From positions 1 through 41,738 of the forward strand of contig DASVRW010000001.1 in assembly GCA_036388415.1 (NCBI GenBank): 41,738 nt of DNA, written 5' to 3'. Position 1 is the stretch's first letter. Every line of letters starts with the position of its first letter. A program made the translations under genes and the position numbers. This document shows positions 1 to 6,457 of the stretch, one piece after another. This DNA is from Candidatus Saccharimonadales bacterium (lineage in GTDB: Bacteria; Patescibacteriota; Saccharimonadia; Saccharimonadales; UBA4665). The notes under the pieces are model-generated. The model did not search any database. It was given only the letters and a program-made list of their open reading frames with translations, and was not told where the DNA came from.

Positions 1-402
<402 letters not shown>

Positions 403-626
403 ACGTTCTCTCATTCGGTCATTGCACTAATTTATTAGCGTAGTGGTTTGAATGAGAGGAGTGCAATTTGACTAGTTATTGGTGTTCATCACCGTTTCAC
501 AAGCTTAAGAACTTTGTGAAACTGATATTCACAATATGTTTGTCACTTGTTTATTGATTATCTTATCCGTGCCATTTGTAATATCAATGGGCACCGATTG
601 GTCCAGTCATTTTTATGGCTGCTCCT
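403..626 (+). other. 23S-5S spacer with processing hairpins
   Basis: No tRNA is visible in this spacer. It holds several inverted repeats: CTCTCATTC (408-416) with GAATGAGAG (450-458), ATTGCACT (421-428) with AGTGCAAT (460-467), GGTG/CACC (481-493), GTTTCACAA (494-502) with TTGTGAAAC (514-522), and ATGGGCACCGA (587-597) with TCGGTGCCCAT (629-639). The last one reaches into the 5S gene. These are plausible precursor-rRNA processing stems. The small reading frames that cross the spacer into 5S are not credible genes. Confidence 0.7.
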
Positions 627-743
627 ATTCGGTGCCCATAGCATGAGGGAAACACCTGTTCCCATTCCGAACACAGCAGTTAAGCCTCATAGCGGTTACA
701 ATACTTGGGTTTCGAACCTTGGGAAAATAGCACGGTGCCGAAT
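627..743 (+). rRNA. rrf: 5S ribosomal RNA
   Basis: The conserved 5S core CCATTCCGAACACAGCAGTTAAG-like stretch lies near 661-684. The ends pair to form helix I: ATTCGGTGCC (627-636) with GGTGCCGAAT (734-743), ten pairs including two G-U wobbles. This fixes a length of about 117 nt, usual for bacterial 5S. It lies about 225 nt downstream of 23S and is followed at once by an intrinsic terminator. Confidence 0.96.
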
Positions 744-748
744 TATAA

Positions 749-779
749 AAAAGCCATCCTTAACGGGATGGCTTTTTTC
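749..779 (+). terminator. Intrinsic terminator of the rRNA operon
   Basis: A perfect stem AAGCCATCC (751-759) / GGATGGCTT (766-774) with a six-base loop is followed by a T tract, directly after the 5S gene. Confidence 0.93.
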
Positions 780-892
780 TTTTGTAGTAAGCCATTTAGC
801 CGGCCGAATTAAGTCTAGTTTTGCAGAAAAATGATTATTTATGTAGTACATACATATACTAAATATGATTAGATTCTCAAACCATAAAGGGT

Positions 893-920
893 TTGACTAT
901 GCTATGAAAAAGCTTATACT
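893..920 (+). promoter_or_regulatory. Sigma70-type promoter for the cohesin/TIG/dockerin gene
   Basis: TTGACT (893-898), 16 bp spacer, TATACT (915-920). The expected start of transcription leaves a leader of about 25 nt before the ATG at 953, with no clear Shine-Dalgarno. Confidence 0.65.
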
Positions 921-952
921 TAAGTAAAATACTAAATAATTAGGGCCTATCG

Positions 953-2701
953 ATGATAGACAAAAAACAAATGCAAAATATAAACAGTTTTTTACAAAAG
1001 CGGGTGGTACAGCGTTTTAGTGTGGTCGCTGTCGCCCTTGTGGTAGTCGGTTCAGTGGCCTACTTCGGTGCCAATAATAGTAATTCAAGTCAAGCTGCTG
1101 GTGTAGGTACACTTTCCGTAACGCCAGCTACCGGCACCTTTACGACCGGCTCAAACGTTAGCGTAACCATCTCTGAAGATAGTGGTACTGACCCGGTTAA
1201 CTCCGTGCAGGCTTCACTGCGTTATGACGCAACGAAACTACAATATGTCAGCATGACTGAAGGCACGGCGTTTTCAACGATTGCAGCCACTAGCACTGCT
1301 ACGGCTGGAACAATCCGGGTTGGACGTGCAACAGCGGCTGGCAGCTCGGTAACTGGCAATAATGCAGTCGTAACGGTTACCTTCAGGGTACTTGGTAATA
1401 CCGGTACCACGGCTTTGAACTTTGATCCGGCCTTCTCATTCATTGTTCGGAGCACGGATAGCGTCAATATACTGACCTCCAGCACCACTGCAACGTATGC
1501 TATGAAACTACCGACACCAGCCATCTCTGCAGTTAGCCCAGCCAGTGGCTCGATCGCAGGCGGTACGGCACTTACTATTACTGGCTCAAACTTCGTCAGT
1601 GGTGCTACCGTATCCGTCGGCGGAGCTGCAGCAACGGCAGTAACTTTCGTCAGCGCAACAAGTATCACTGCAACTGCACCAGCTCATGCTGCGGGCGTGG
1701 TCACTGTAGCTGTTACTAATCCCGACGGTCAAGTTGCGTCACGGGCTTCTGGCTTTACCTACTTCGGACCGGCACCAACTATTACAACGGTGACACCGAC
1801 CAGCGGTTTGCCAACTGGTGGGACTAGCGTCACTATTGCGGGTACAAACTTTGTAGCCGGCGCCTCAGTCAAATTTGGTGGTCTGAATGCAACCAACGTT
1901 ATCGTAACTGCAACGAGTATTACTGCAACTACGCCAGCCCGCGCTGCTGGAACTGCTGATGTAGTTGTCACCAACCCTGACGGTCAGTCAGCTACCAAAC
2001 TTGCAGGCTATACCTACAGGCTGCCAGCCCCAACTGTTACGTCTGTTAGCCCGACACGGGGTCTTGTAAATGGTGGTACCGTCGTTACAATCACTGGTAC
2101 TAACTTCGTCAGCGGTGCGACTGTCATGGTCGGTAACGCTGCCGCAACGACCGTTACCTTCGTCAGCGCAACATCAATACGGGCTACCACGAGCGCTCAG
2201 CCAGCTGGTGTCGTCACCGTAGCCGTTACAAACCCAGATGGCCAGAGAGCAAGCCTGGCTTCCGGCTACACATATGTAAACTCAGCACCAACCATTTCAG
2301 GGGTCAGCCCAACCTCCGGTGCTATCGGTGGCGGTACTACGGTCACTGTTACCGGTACGAACTTCACAAGCGGTGCCACGGTTAAATTCGGCGCAGCAGT
2401 TTCTAGCAGTGTTACCTTCGTATCGGCAACGACACTAACAGTCCTCGCTCCGGCTGGAGTTGCTGGACCAAGCCAGGTTGTTGTCACCAACCCTGACGGT
2501 CAGTCAACGGCAGGTACTGCGCCAGTCTTCACTTATCTGTCAAATCCCGGTGACGCCAACAACGACGGCCGCGTCAATGCCATCGACTTGTCGATCATTC
2601 TGTCCCGCGATGCCCAGAACTATCCGCCAGCTGATTTCAACGGCGACGGTACGGTTGGCTCAGCTGACATGGCAATATTACTTGGTCGCTGGACCTGGTA
2701 A
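953..2701 (+). CDS. Exported cohesin-like / 4x IPT-TIG / dockerin surface protein
   Basis: 582 residues. A basic N-terminus and a hydrophobic segment (about 22-40) form a signal peptide or anchor. Residues 53-183 resemble a cohesin fold (alternating strands, YDATKLQYVS motif). Four tandem IPT/TIG immunoglobulin-like domains follow at about 188-270, 274-355, 358-441 and 445-528, each opening with a P-x-I/V-x-x-V-x-P-x-x-G pattern and ending near TNPDGQ. Residues 532-582 are a type I dockerin with two calcium-loop repeats, DANNDGRVNAIDL and DFNGDGTVGSADM. No catalytic domain is visible, so a scaffold or adhesin role outside the cell is the likely function. Having a cohesin-like and a dockerin module on one chain is notable. 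It is transcribed alone, between its own promoter and a terminator. Domain calls are by eye. Confidence 0.88.
   Translation: MIDKKQMQNINSFLQKRVVQRFSVVAVALVVVGSVAYFGANNSNSSQAAGVGTLSVTPATGTFTTGSNVSVTISEDSGTDPVNSVQASLRYDATKLQYVSMTEGTAFSTIAATSTATAGTIRVGRATAAGSSVTGNNAVVTVTFRVLGNTGTTALNFDPAFSFIVRSTDSVNILTSSTTATYAMKLPTPAISAVSPASGSIAGGTALTITGSNFVSGATVSVGGAAATAVTFVSATSITATAPAHAAGVVTVAVTNPDGQVASRASGFTYFGPAPTITTVTPTSGLPTGGTSVTIAGTNFVAGASVKFGGLNATNVIVTATSITATTPARAAGTADVVVTNPDGQSATKLAGYTYRLPAPTVTSVSPTRGLVNGGTVVTITGTNFVSGATVMVGNAAATTVTFVSATSIRATTSAQPAGVVTVAVTNPDGQRASLASGYTYVNSAPTISGVSPTSGAIGGGTTVTVTGTNFTSGATVKFGAAVSSSVTFVSATTLTVLAPAGVAGPSQVVVTNPDGQSTAGTAPVFTYLSNPGDANNDGRVNAIDLSIILSRDAQNYPPADFNGDGTVGSADMAILLGRWTW
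1514..2536 (+). repeat. Four tandem TIG-domain repeats
   Basis: Four diverged coding repeats of about 255 bp, one per IPT/TIG domain. Shared protein signatures are TITGxNFVSGATV, VTFVSATSI and VTNPDGQ. Neighbouring copies keep some near-identical DNA (for example around the NPDGQ codons), which points to expansion by duplication or ongoing recombination. Confidence 0.8.
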
Positions 2702-2708
2702 TCAGCTT

Positions 2709-2740
2709 CGGCGCAGGGAACTCACGAGTCTCCTGCGCCG
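2709..2740 (+). other. Strong hairpin just after the stop codon
   Basis: CGGCGCAGG (2709-2717) pairs perfectly with CCTGCGCCG (2732-2740), with an inner ACTC/GAGT stem. It starts 7 nt after the stop and has no T tract, so it may stabilise the mRNA 3' end rather than terminate. Confidence 0.6.
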
Positions 2741-2792
2741 TAAACACCGGCACTTGAAATTGTCATCCCAGCGGCTAATGTGTCCAGAATTG

Positions 2793-2832
2793 AATAAAAT
2801 AAACCGAACAGAGTCTCGGTTTATTTTATTTT
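2793..2832 (+). terminator. Intrinsic terminator (A/T-rich 15-bp stem)
   Basis: AATAAAATAAACCGA (2793-2807) pairs perfectly with TCGGTTTATTTTATT (2816-2830) around an eight-base loop, followed by TT. It ends the surface-protein transcript and could act in both directions. Confidence 0.75.
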
Positions 2833-2979
2833 CAGACTTTATTACAGGGGCGAACAAACGGAATATAAGCACTATGAGATATTTTACAGCTGCGCATAAG
2901 CTTTATAGGTTATTCTTATGGATAGTTTGAGGGGGACATATACCAACCCTCAGACGTAATACCTACAGGAGGAATGACT

Positions 2980-3198
2980 ATGGCAGGAACACGATCTGGC
3001 GGCGAAGCAGCTGCTGCAACAAACAAGAAGAAGTATGGACCTGATTTTTACGCTCGCATCGGTGCGGCAGGTGGCAAAAAAGGCCGTAGTGGCGGCTTTG
3101 CTGCTGGCAAAGAAGGCCGCGAGCGCGCCCGCAAGTACGGTGCGATCGGCGGACGTTTGTCTCGACGCGGCAAATCCGAACTCGACGAAGCGGCATAG
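2980..3198 (+). CDS. KGG-repeat (YciG/GsiB-like) small basic protein, copy 1
   Basis: 72 residues, strongly basic, Gly/Ala/Arg/Lys-rich, with GG-K/R repeats (IGAAGGKKGRSGG, GAIGGRLSRRGK). These match the KGG stress-induced repeat family (PF10685). It is a close paralogue of the protein at 3434. An upstream in-frame ATG at 2974 is rejected: the Shine-Dalgarno AGGAGG (2967-2972) is only 1 nt from it but 7 nt from the ATG at 2980, and that start gives the same MAGT N-terminus as the paralogue. A small leader hairpin, TGAGGG (2928-2933) / CCCTCA (2947-2952), lies just before the Shine-Dalgarno. Function is unproven; a stress or nucleic-acid-associated role is inferred from the family and the charge. 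Confidence 0.88.
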   Translation: MAGTRSGGEAAAATNKKKYGPDFYARIGAAGGKKGRSGGFAAGKEGRERARKYGAIGGRLSRRGKSELDEAA

Positions 3199-3217
3199 GG
3201 TCGTAGCTCACACAATC

Positions 3218-3249
3218 AACCCCTCGAGAAATCGAGGGGTTTTGTATTT
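3218..3249 (+). terminator. Intrinsic terminator after KGG copy 1
   Basis: Perfect ten-bp stem AACCCCTCGA (3218-3227) / TCGAGGGGTT (3232-3241) with a GAAA tetraloop and a T-rich tail. Confidence 0.92.
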
Positions 3250-3304
3250 TATAGAGTCACTTAATCCAGTCAAGTTACCGAAAATAGCCATAAACAAATT
3301 ATAG

Positions 3305-3333
3305 TTGACAAGTAAACAATAGCGTGATATCAT
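3305..3333 (+). promoter_or_regulatory. Strong sigma70-type promoter for KGG copy 2
   Basis: Consensus -35 TTGACA (3305-3310), 17 bp spacer, TATCAT (3328-3333). This is the closest match to consensus in the window and implies high expression with a leader of about 95 nt. Confidence 0.82.
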
Positions 3334-3360
3334 AAGCATAGTTTCGAGATATCGTAATGA

Positions 3361-3397
3361 GGGTTCTTCGTGCAGAGATGTGCGGAGAACTCTTTTT
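3361..3397 (+). promoter_or_regulatory. Terminator-like hairpin in the KGG copy 2 leader (candidate attenuator)
   Basis: An uninterrupted 13-bp stem (3361-3373 with 3380-3392, four G-U pairs) has a six-base loop and is followed by TTTTT (3393-3397). It sits between the promoter and the ATG, so the gene can only be expressed by read-through or from a second promoter. A TATAAT at 3411-3416 lies downstream but lacks a good -35. Confidence 0.6.
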
Positions 3398-3433
3398 ATT
3401 ATCGAACGATTATAATTAACGGAGGTTTACAGC

Positions 3434-3634
3434 ATGGCTGGAACAAAAGCTGGCGGCGAAGCTGCTGCCAAGACGAACAAGAAAAAGTATGGTGCTGATT
3501 TTTACGCAAAAATCGGTGCTAAGGGTGGCCGCTTAGGCCGCACTGGTGGATTTGCTGCTAACCGCGAGCTTGCTCGTGCTGCTGGCGCTAAAGGTGGCCG
3601 TATTAGCCGCCGCACCAAAAAAACTGAAGCCTAA
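3434..3634 (+). CDS. KGG-repeat (YciG/GsiB-like) small basic protein, copy 2
   Basis: 66 residues, very basic, with the KGG-type pattern repeated (IGAKGGRLGRTGG, AGAKGGRISRRTKK). It shares MAGT-x-GGEAAA-x-TNKKKYG with copy 1, so the pair arose by tandem duplication. A good Shine-Dalgarno GGAGG (3421-3425) lies 8 nt before the ATG. The strong promoter at 3305 and the leader hairpin at 3361 suggest high but conditional expression. The family (PF10685) is linked to stress in other bacteria; the molecular role is unknown. Each copy has its own promoter region and terminator. Confidence 0.9.
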   Translation: MAGTKAGGEAAAKTNKKKYGADFYAKIGAKGGRLGRTGGFAANRELARAAGAKGGRISRRTKKTEA

Positions 3635-3653
3635 ACAGCTAGTAGTTGACATG

Positions 3654-3686
3654 AAAGCACCCGGTTTGTCCAGGTGCTTTTTGTTT
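3654..3686 (+). terminator. Intrinsic terminator after KGG copy 2
   Basis: Stem AAAGCACC (3654-3661) / GGTGCTTT (3673-3680) followed by a T-rich tail. It lies between convergent genes and may also serve the minus-strand gene ending at 3702. Confidence 0.85.
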
Positions 3687-3701
3687 ATATATTCGCTGTT
3701 G

Positions 3702-4202
3702 CTAACGGCGGATCTGGAGTGCAAAAACTGGCGGTGCTTTCTTGTGCTGGGCACGGCGGTACGCCCGGCAAAAGCGCGACGGGCTGACTTGCCAACGGGT
3801 ATGACAGTTGAAGCAGCGGTAATGGTTGCTCTCGTCAGCCTGCAGGCACTGCGTGCCGCAGCCAGGACAGAGTGAGCGGCGATACAGCCAGTCGCGGTAG
3901 GTATCGAGGCAATCCTGAACATAGTCATCGTCAATAGTAACACCGTAATCTGCCGAAGCCACCAACGCATGATTCCAGGCGGCAACTTCGAGGTGTAGTA
4001 GTTCGATGTCGGCTTTGTAGGAAGTATGGCCGAGTAGGGCATGGCTGGTTTCGTGAAGCAGCGACCAACTGCCAGACTGCTCATGCATGCGGCGGGCATC
4101 GTAGAAAACTTCAGATGTTTCAGGGCACCAGTAAAATGACGGCCCGGCCACGAATTGTAATTGCGGATGAGCAAGCGCTAGACGTTCAACCAGTTCAGTC
4201 AT
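3702..4202 (-). CDS. Predicted HExxH zinc metallopeptidase-like protein with C-terminal zinc ribbon
   Basis: 166 residues. LLHETSHALLGH contains an HExxH motif (50-54), the zinc site of zincin peptidases; ImmA/IrrE-type proteins have a similar H-E-x-x-H-x-x-x-x-H arrangement. A conserved-looking E in the downstream LHLEVAAWNHAL helix (about 72) could be the third ligand. Residues 112-133 form a zinc ribbon (CPGC ... CFNC). No signal peptide is visible, so it should act in the cytoplasm. Its ATG follows the ROK-kinase stop directly, so the two are translationally coupled. The substrate is unknown. A non-catalytic zinc protein remains possible. Confidence 0.75.
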   Translation of the reverse strand: MTELVERLALAHPQLQFVAGPSFYWCPETSEVFYDARRMHEQSGSWSLLHETSHALLGHTSYKADIELLHLEVAAWNHALVASADYGVTIDDDYVQDCLDTYRDWLYRRSLCPGCGTQCLQADESNHYRCFNCHTRWQVSPSRFCRAYRRAQHKKAPPVFALQIRR

Positions 4203-5048
4203 TTAGACAGCCCTCGGTATGCGGTGATGAATTTCCGGGTGATACAGTGATTTAGCCAGATCATAACAGCCGTACAGGACGGCTTCGTCCGGCCGTTCAG
4301 CTGATTTGATCGGTGGTATCGGCACGAGCGGGCTGGCAAACTTGTCCAGTTCGGCTACGAGGAATTTCTGATAACGGTCAAAGTAGATACCGACGCTACC
4401 TCCGATGACAATGATATCTGGTTCGGTAAGTGCGATCAGCTCGATCAGGCCGCGGGAAATATCGCGGGCGATAGCATGCCATGTTGCCGTATCACGAACC
4501 GGGATGTCCTGCGCAAATTTACCGTAGCGGCGAACAACGGCACTGCCGGCAGCAAATGACTCCCAGCTGACCAGCTTGTCCTGATGTTCAATAATCATTT
4601 GACCGGCTTCGCTGCCAGCAAAATTAGCATCGATTTTGCCGCCGACAACTAGACCTGCGCCGATACCGGTGCTAATTGTTACGTACAAGACTTTGTCGAT
4701 ATGCTTGATGAGCATTGCCTCCGATAGGGCTGCCAGGCTCGGATCGTGCTCGAGGACGACGGGGCAGTGTAGGATCTTTTCAATATCATGCTGAATCGGT
4801 ACATCGCGCCAGGGAAGATTGCCAAATACCCGTCCGATACCATGCTTGCGGTCGATACGGCCTGGTACGGCGACGCCGGCTCCATGAAAGTCATGGTCGC
4901 CAAAATCTTTGACGGCTTTTTTCAGCTCAACCAGGAAATCATCGTACTGCTTGGGGGTGGGGATGCGTACTTTTTGCAGAATGACACCATTGTCATCTAG
5001 GCTCGCCGCCAATATTTTACTACCCCCAATATCGATGCCTACATACAT
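4203..5048 (-). CDS. ROK-family sugar kinase / regulator-like protein
   Basis: 281 residues with the sugar kinase/actin fold. The phosphate-1 loop is DIGGSK (6-11). The expected catalytic Asp is D102 in LEHDPSLAALSE, and the phosphate-2 loop is STGIGAGLV (126-134). No DNA-binding N-terminal domain is present, so it resembles a glucokinase-type ROK enzyme more than a repressor. The usual ROK zinc motif (a GH followed by CxCGxxGCxE) is absent: the matching stretch reads GSEAGQMII. The sugar specificity therefore cannot be read off. It is first in a two-gene minus-strand operon with the HExxH protein. A TATACT -10 (5056-5061) ends only 7 nt before the ATG, suggesting a leaderless transcript. Confidence 0.87.
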   Translation of the reverse strand: MYVGIDIGGSKILAASLDDNGVILQKVRIPTPKQYDDFLVELKKAVKDFGDHDFHGAGVAVPGRIDRKHGIGRVFGNLPWRDVPIQHDIEKILHCPVVLEHDPSLAALSEAMLIKHIDKVLYVTISTGIGAGLVVGGKIDANFAGSEAGQMIIEHQDKLVSWESFAAGSAVVRRYGKFAQDIPVRDTATWHAIARDISRGLIELIALTEPDIIVIGGSVGIYFDRYQKFLVAELDKFASPLVPIPPIKSAERPDEAVLYGCYDLAKSLYHPEIHHRIPRAV

Positions 5049-5055
5049 TAGCTAC

Positions 5056-5061
5056 AGTATA
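5056..5061 (-). promoter_or_regulatory. Candidate leaderless-promoter -10 for the ROK operon
   Basis: On the minus strand TATACT is followed by 7 nt and then the ATG at 5048. No good -35 hexamer lies at the expected distance, and no Shine-Dalgarno is present. Confidence 0.5.
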
Positions 5062-5168
5062 GTACTACTGCTATAGAATTGGGTAGCCTTATAATACCAA
5101 TTTTACAAAATTACAGCTTTTGCAGGCAGTATGGCAGTACCTTTTACGACCAGGCCAGGGCCGGTAAC

Positions 5169-5197
5169 TTTACCTCTGATACGAAAAGAGGTATAAT
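5169..5197 (+). promoter_or_regulatory. Promoter of the rpsA-infB operon
   Basis: TTTACC (5169-5174), 17 bp spacer, perfect TATAAT (5192-5197). The leader of about 85 nt contains a small hairpin, CAGATT (5211-5216) / AATCTG (5222-5227), and two GGAGG motifs (5236-5240 and 5276-5280). The first could serve an overlapping leader frame that starts at ATG 5253 and ends at 5360. Confidence 0.8.
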
Positions 5198-5290
5198 TAA
5201 GCTAATCTTACAGATTATGGCAATCTGTTCCTCACGGAGGATACTCGTTGCTATGGCTGAAGAAATACATTCGAAGGAGGCACTTAGAAA

Positions 5291-6406
5291 ATGCCAACAA
5301 CAACTACAGCGGATACTGACGCTCCAGCCGAAACGGCCAGTAAAAATAATGCTCCTATGAGTATGGATGAATTACTCGCGGCAAGCGAGCTCAAGCAGCT
5401 CGAAGCCGGTGATGTCGTCGAAGGGACTATCACTTCGGTCAAGAAACACGAAATGTGGATAGATCTCGGCGCCCGTGGCGTCGGAGTTGTCATGCGCCGC
5501 GAAATCGGTCATGGCCAGCCACTCGAAGTCGGGTCAAGTATTACAGTCAGCGTTATCGACCCTGAAATGGACGAGGGCTACTCGCTGCTCAGCATGAAGC
5601 GGGCTGCCAAGGACCGCGGCTGGGACGAGCTGCAGCGCGTCTTCGATGACGGTGACGTTGTCGAGATCGTACCTTATGACGCAAACCGTGGAGGACTGCT
5701 TGTCGAACTGGAAGGTATCCGAGGTTTCCTGCCTGTCTCACAGCTGGCTGCCGGCCATTACCCACGGGTATCCGGTGCGGACAAGGACGAAATATTGCAG
5801 AAGCTCAATGCACTCGTCAATCAGACACTGCGCGTCCGCATTCTCGATGTTAGTCGCAAAGACAACAAGCTTATTTTCTCAGAAAAAGAAGCTGTTAAGG
5901 GTGATATGCAGGCCCGCTTAACCAGCCTCAAAGTTGGTGATGCGGTCGAAGGCGTCGTCACTGGTGTGATCGACTTTGGTGCTTTCATCAACGTCGATGG
6001 TATCGAAGGTCTCATTCACATTTCCGAGATTTCTTGGGAACGAGTCGATGATCCTCGCAATTACGTCAAAGTCGGCGACACCGTCAAGGCAAAGATTATT
6101 GCTATCGACAAAGATCGTCTGAGCCTCAGTCTCAAGCAGATGAGCGACGATCCATGGCTATCTGAAGTCAAAACCTTCAATAAGGGCGATGTCGTCGAGG
6201 GTAAGATTACCCGCATTACGCCATTCGGTGCATTCGTACAGATTAGTCCTTCAGTAGAAGCACTAGTCCACGTCTCCGAAATGGGCGGTGAAGACGGCGT
6301 TGATCCTGAAAAGATTTTCCAGCTCAACGAAAAGAAGCAATTCAAGGTTCTCGACATTGATGCTGAGAACCGCAAAATCGCGCTCAGTCTTAAAGACGCA
6401 AAATAG
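5291..6406 (+). CDS. rpsA: 30S ribosomal protein S1 (four S1 domains)
   Basis: 371 residues with four S1/OB RNA-binding domains at about 39-105, 120-198, 214-283 and 297-368. Domains 3 and 4 carry the classic GxVTGVIDFGAFINV...GLIHISEIS and GKITRITPFGAFVQI...ALVHVSEM patterns. E. coli S1 has six domains; four is usual in Gram-positive and many small-genome lineages. S1 helps the 30S subunit bind structured or Shine-Dalgarno-poor mRNA, relevant here because many starts in the window lack a Shine-Dalgarno. The start is set by GGAGG (5276-5280), 10 nt upstream. It leads an operon with infB and the Q/P-rich gene. Confidence 0.95.
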   Translation: MPTTTTADTDAPAETASKNNAPMSMDELLAASELKQLEAGDVVEGTITSVKKHEMWIDLGARGVGVVMRREIGHGQPLEVGSSITVSVIDPEMDEGYSLLSMKRAAKDRGWDELQRVFDDGDVVEIVPYDANRGGLLVELEGIRGFLPVSQLAAGHYPRVSGADKDEILQKLNALVNQTLRVRILDVSRKDNKLIFSEKEAVKGDMQARLTSLKVGDAVEGVVTGVIDFGAFINVDGIEGLIHISEISWERVDDPRNYVKVGDTVKAKIIAIDKDRLSLSLKQMSDDPWLSEVKTFNKGDVVEGKITRITPFGAFVQISPSVEALVHVSEMGGEDGVDPEKIFQLNEKKQFKVLDIDAENRKIALSLKDAK

Positions 6407-6457
6407 TATGTAAGTAATAAGTATTGGCTACTCAGCCGGAAAGGTGTGTCGACAACG

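Noticed and set aside
547-834. 95-codon plus-strand frame across the spacer and 5S rRNA
   Set aside because: It runs through the 5S gene and its terminator, so it is not coding.
1222-2490. Minus-strand frames of 148, 71 and 74 codons opposite the TIG repeats
   Set aside because: They mirror the repeat composition of the plus-strand gene, with Val/Ala-rich translations and no ribosome-binding site.
2460-2930. 156-codon plus-strand frame overlapping the dockerin end
   Set aside because: It overlaps a confident gene in another frame and continues through two hairpins, one of them a terminator.
3533-4174. 213-codon minus-strand frame over KGG copy 2 and the HExxH gene
   Set aside because: It crosses a terminator and overlaps two better-supported genes, with no family signature.
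5253-5360. Leader frame with its own GGAGG before rpsA
   Set aside because: It could be a short overlapping peptide, but the spacing from GGAGG to its ATG is 12 nt and the sequence has no support beyond that, so it is only mentioned under the promoter.
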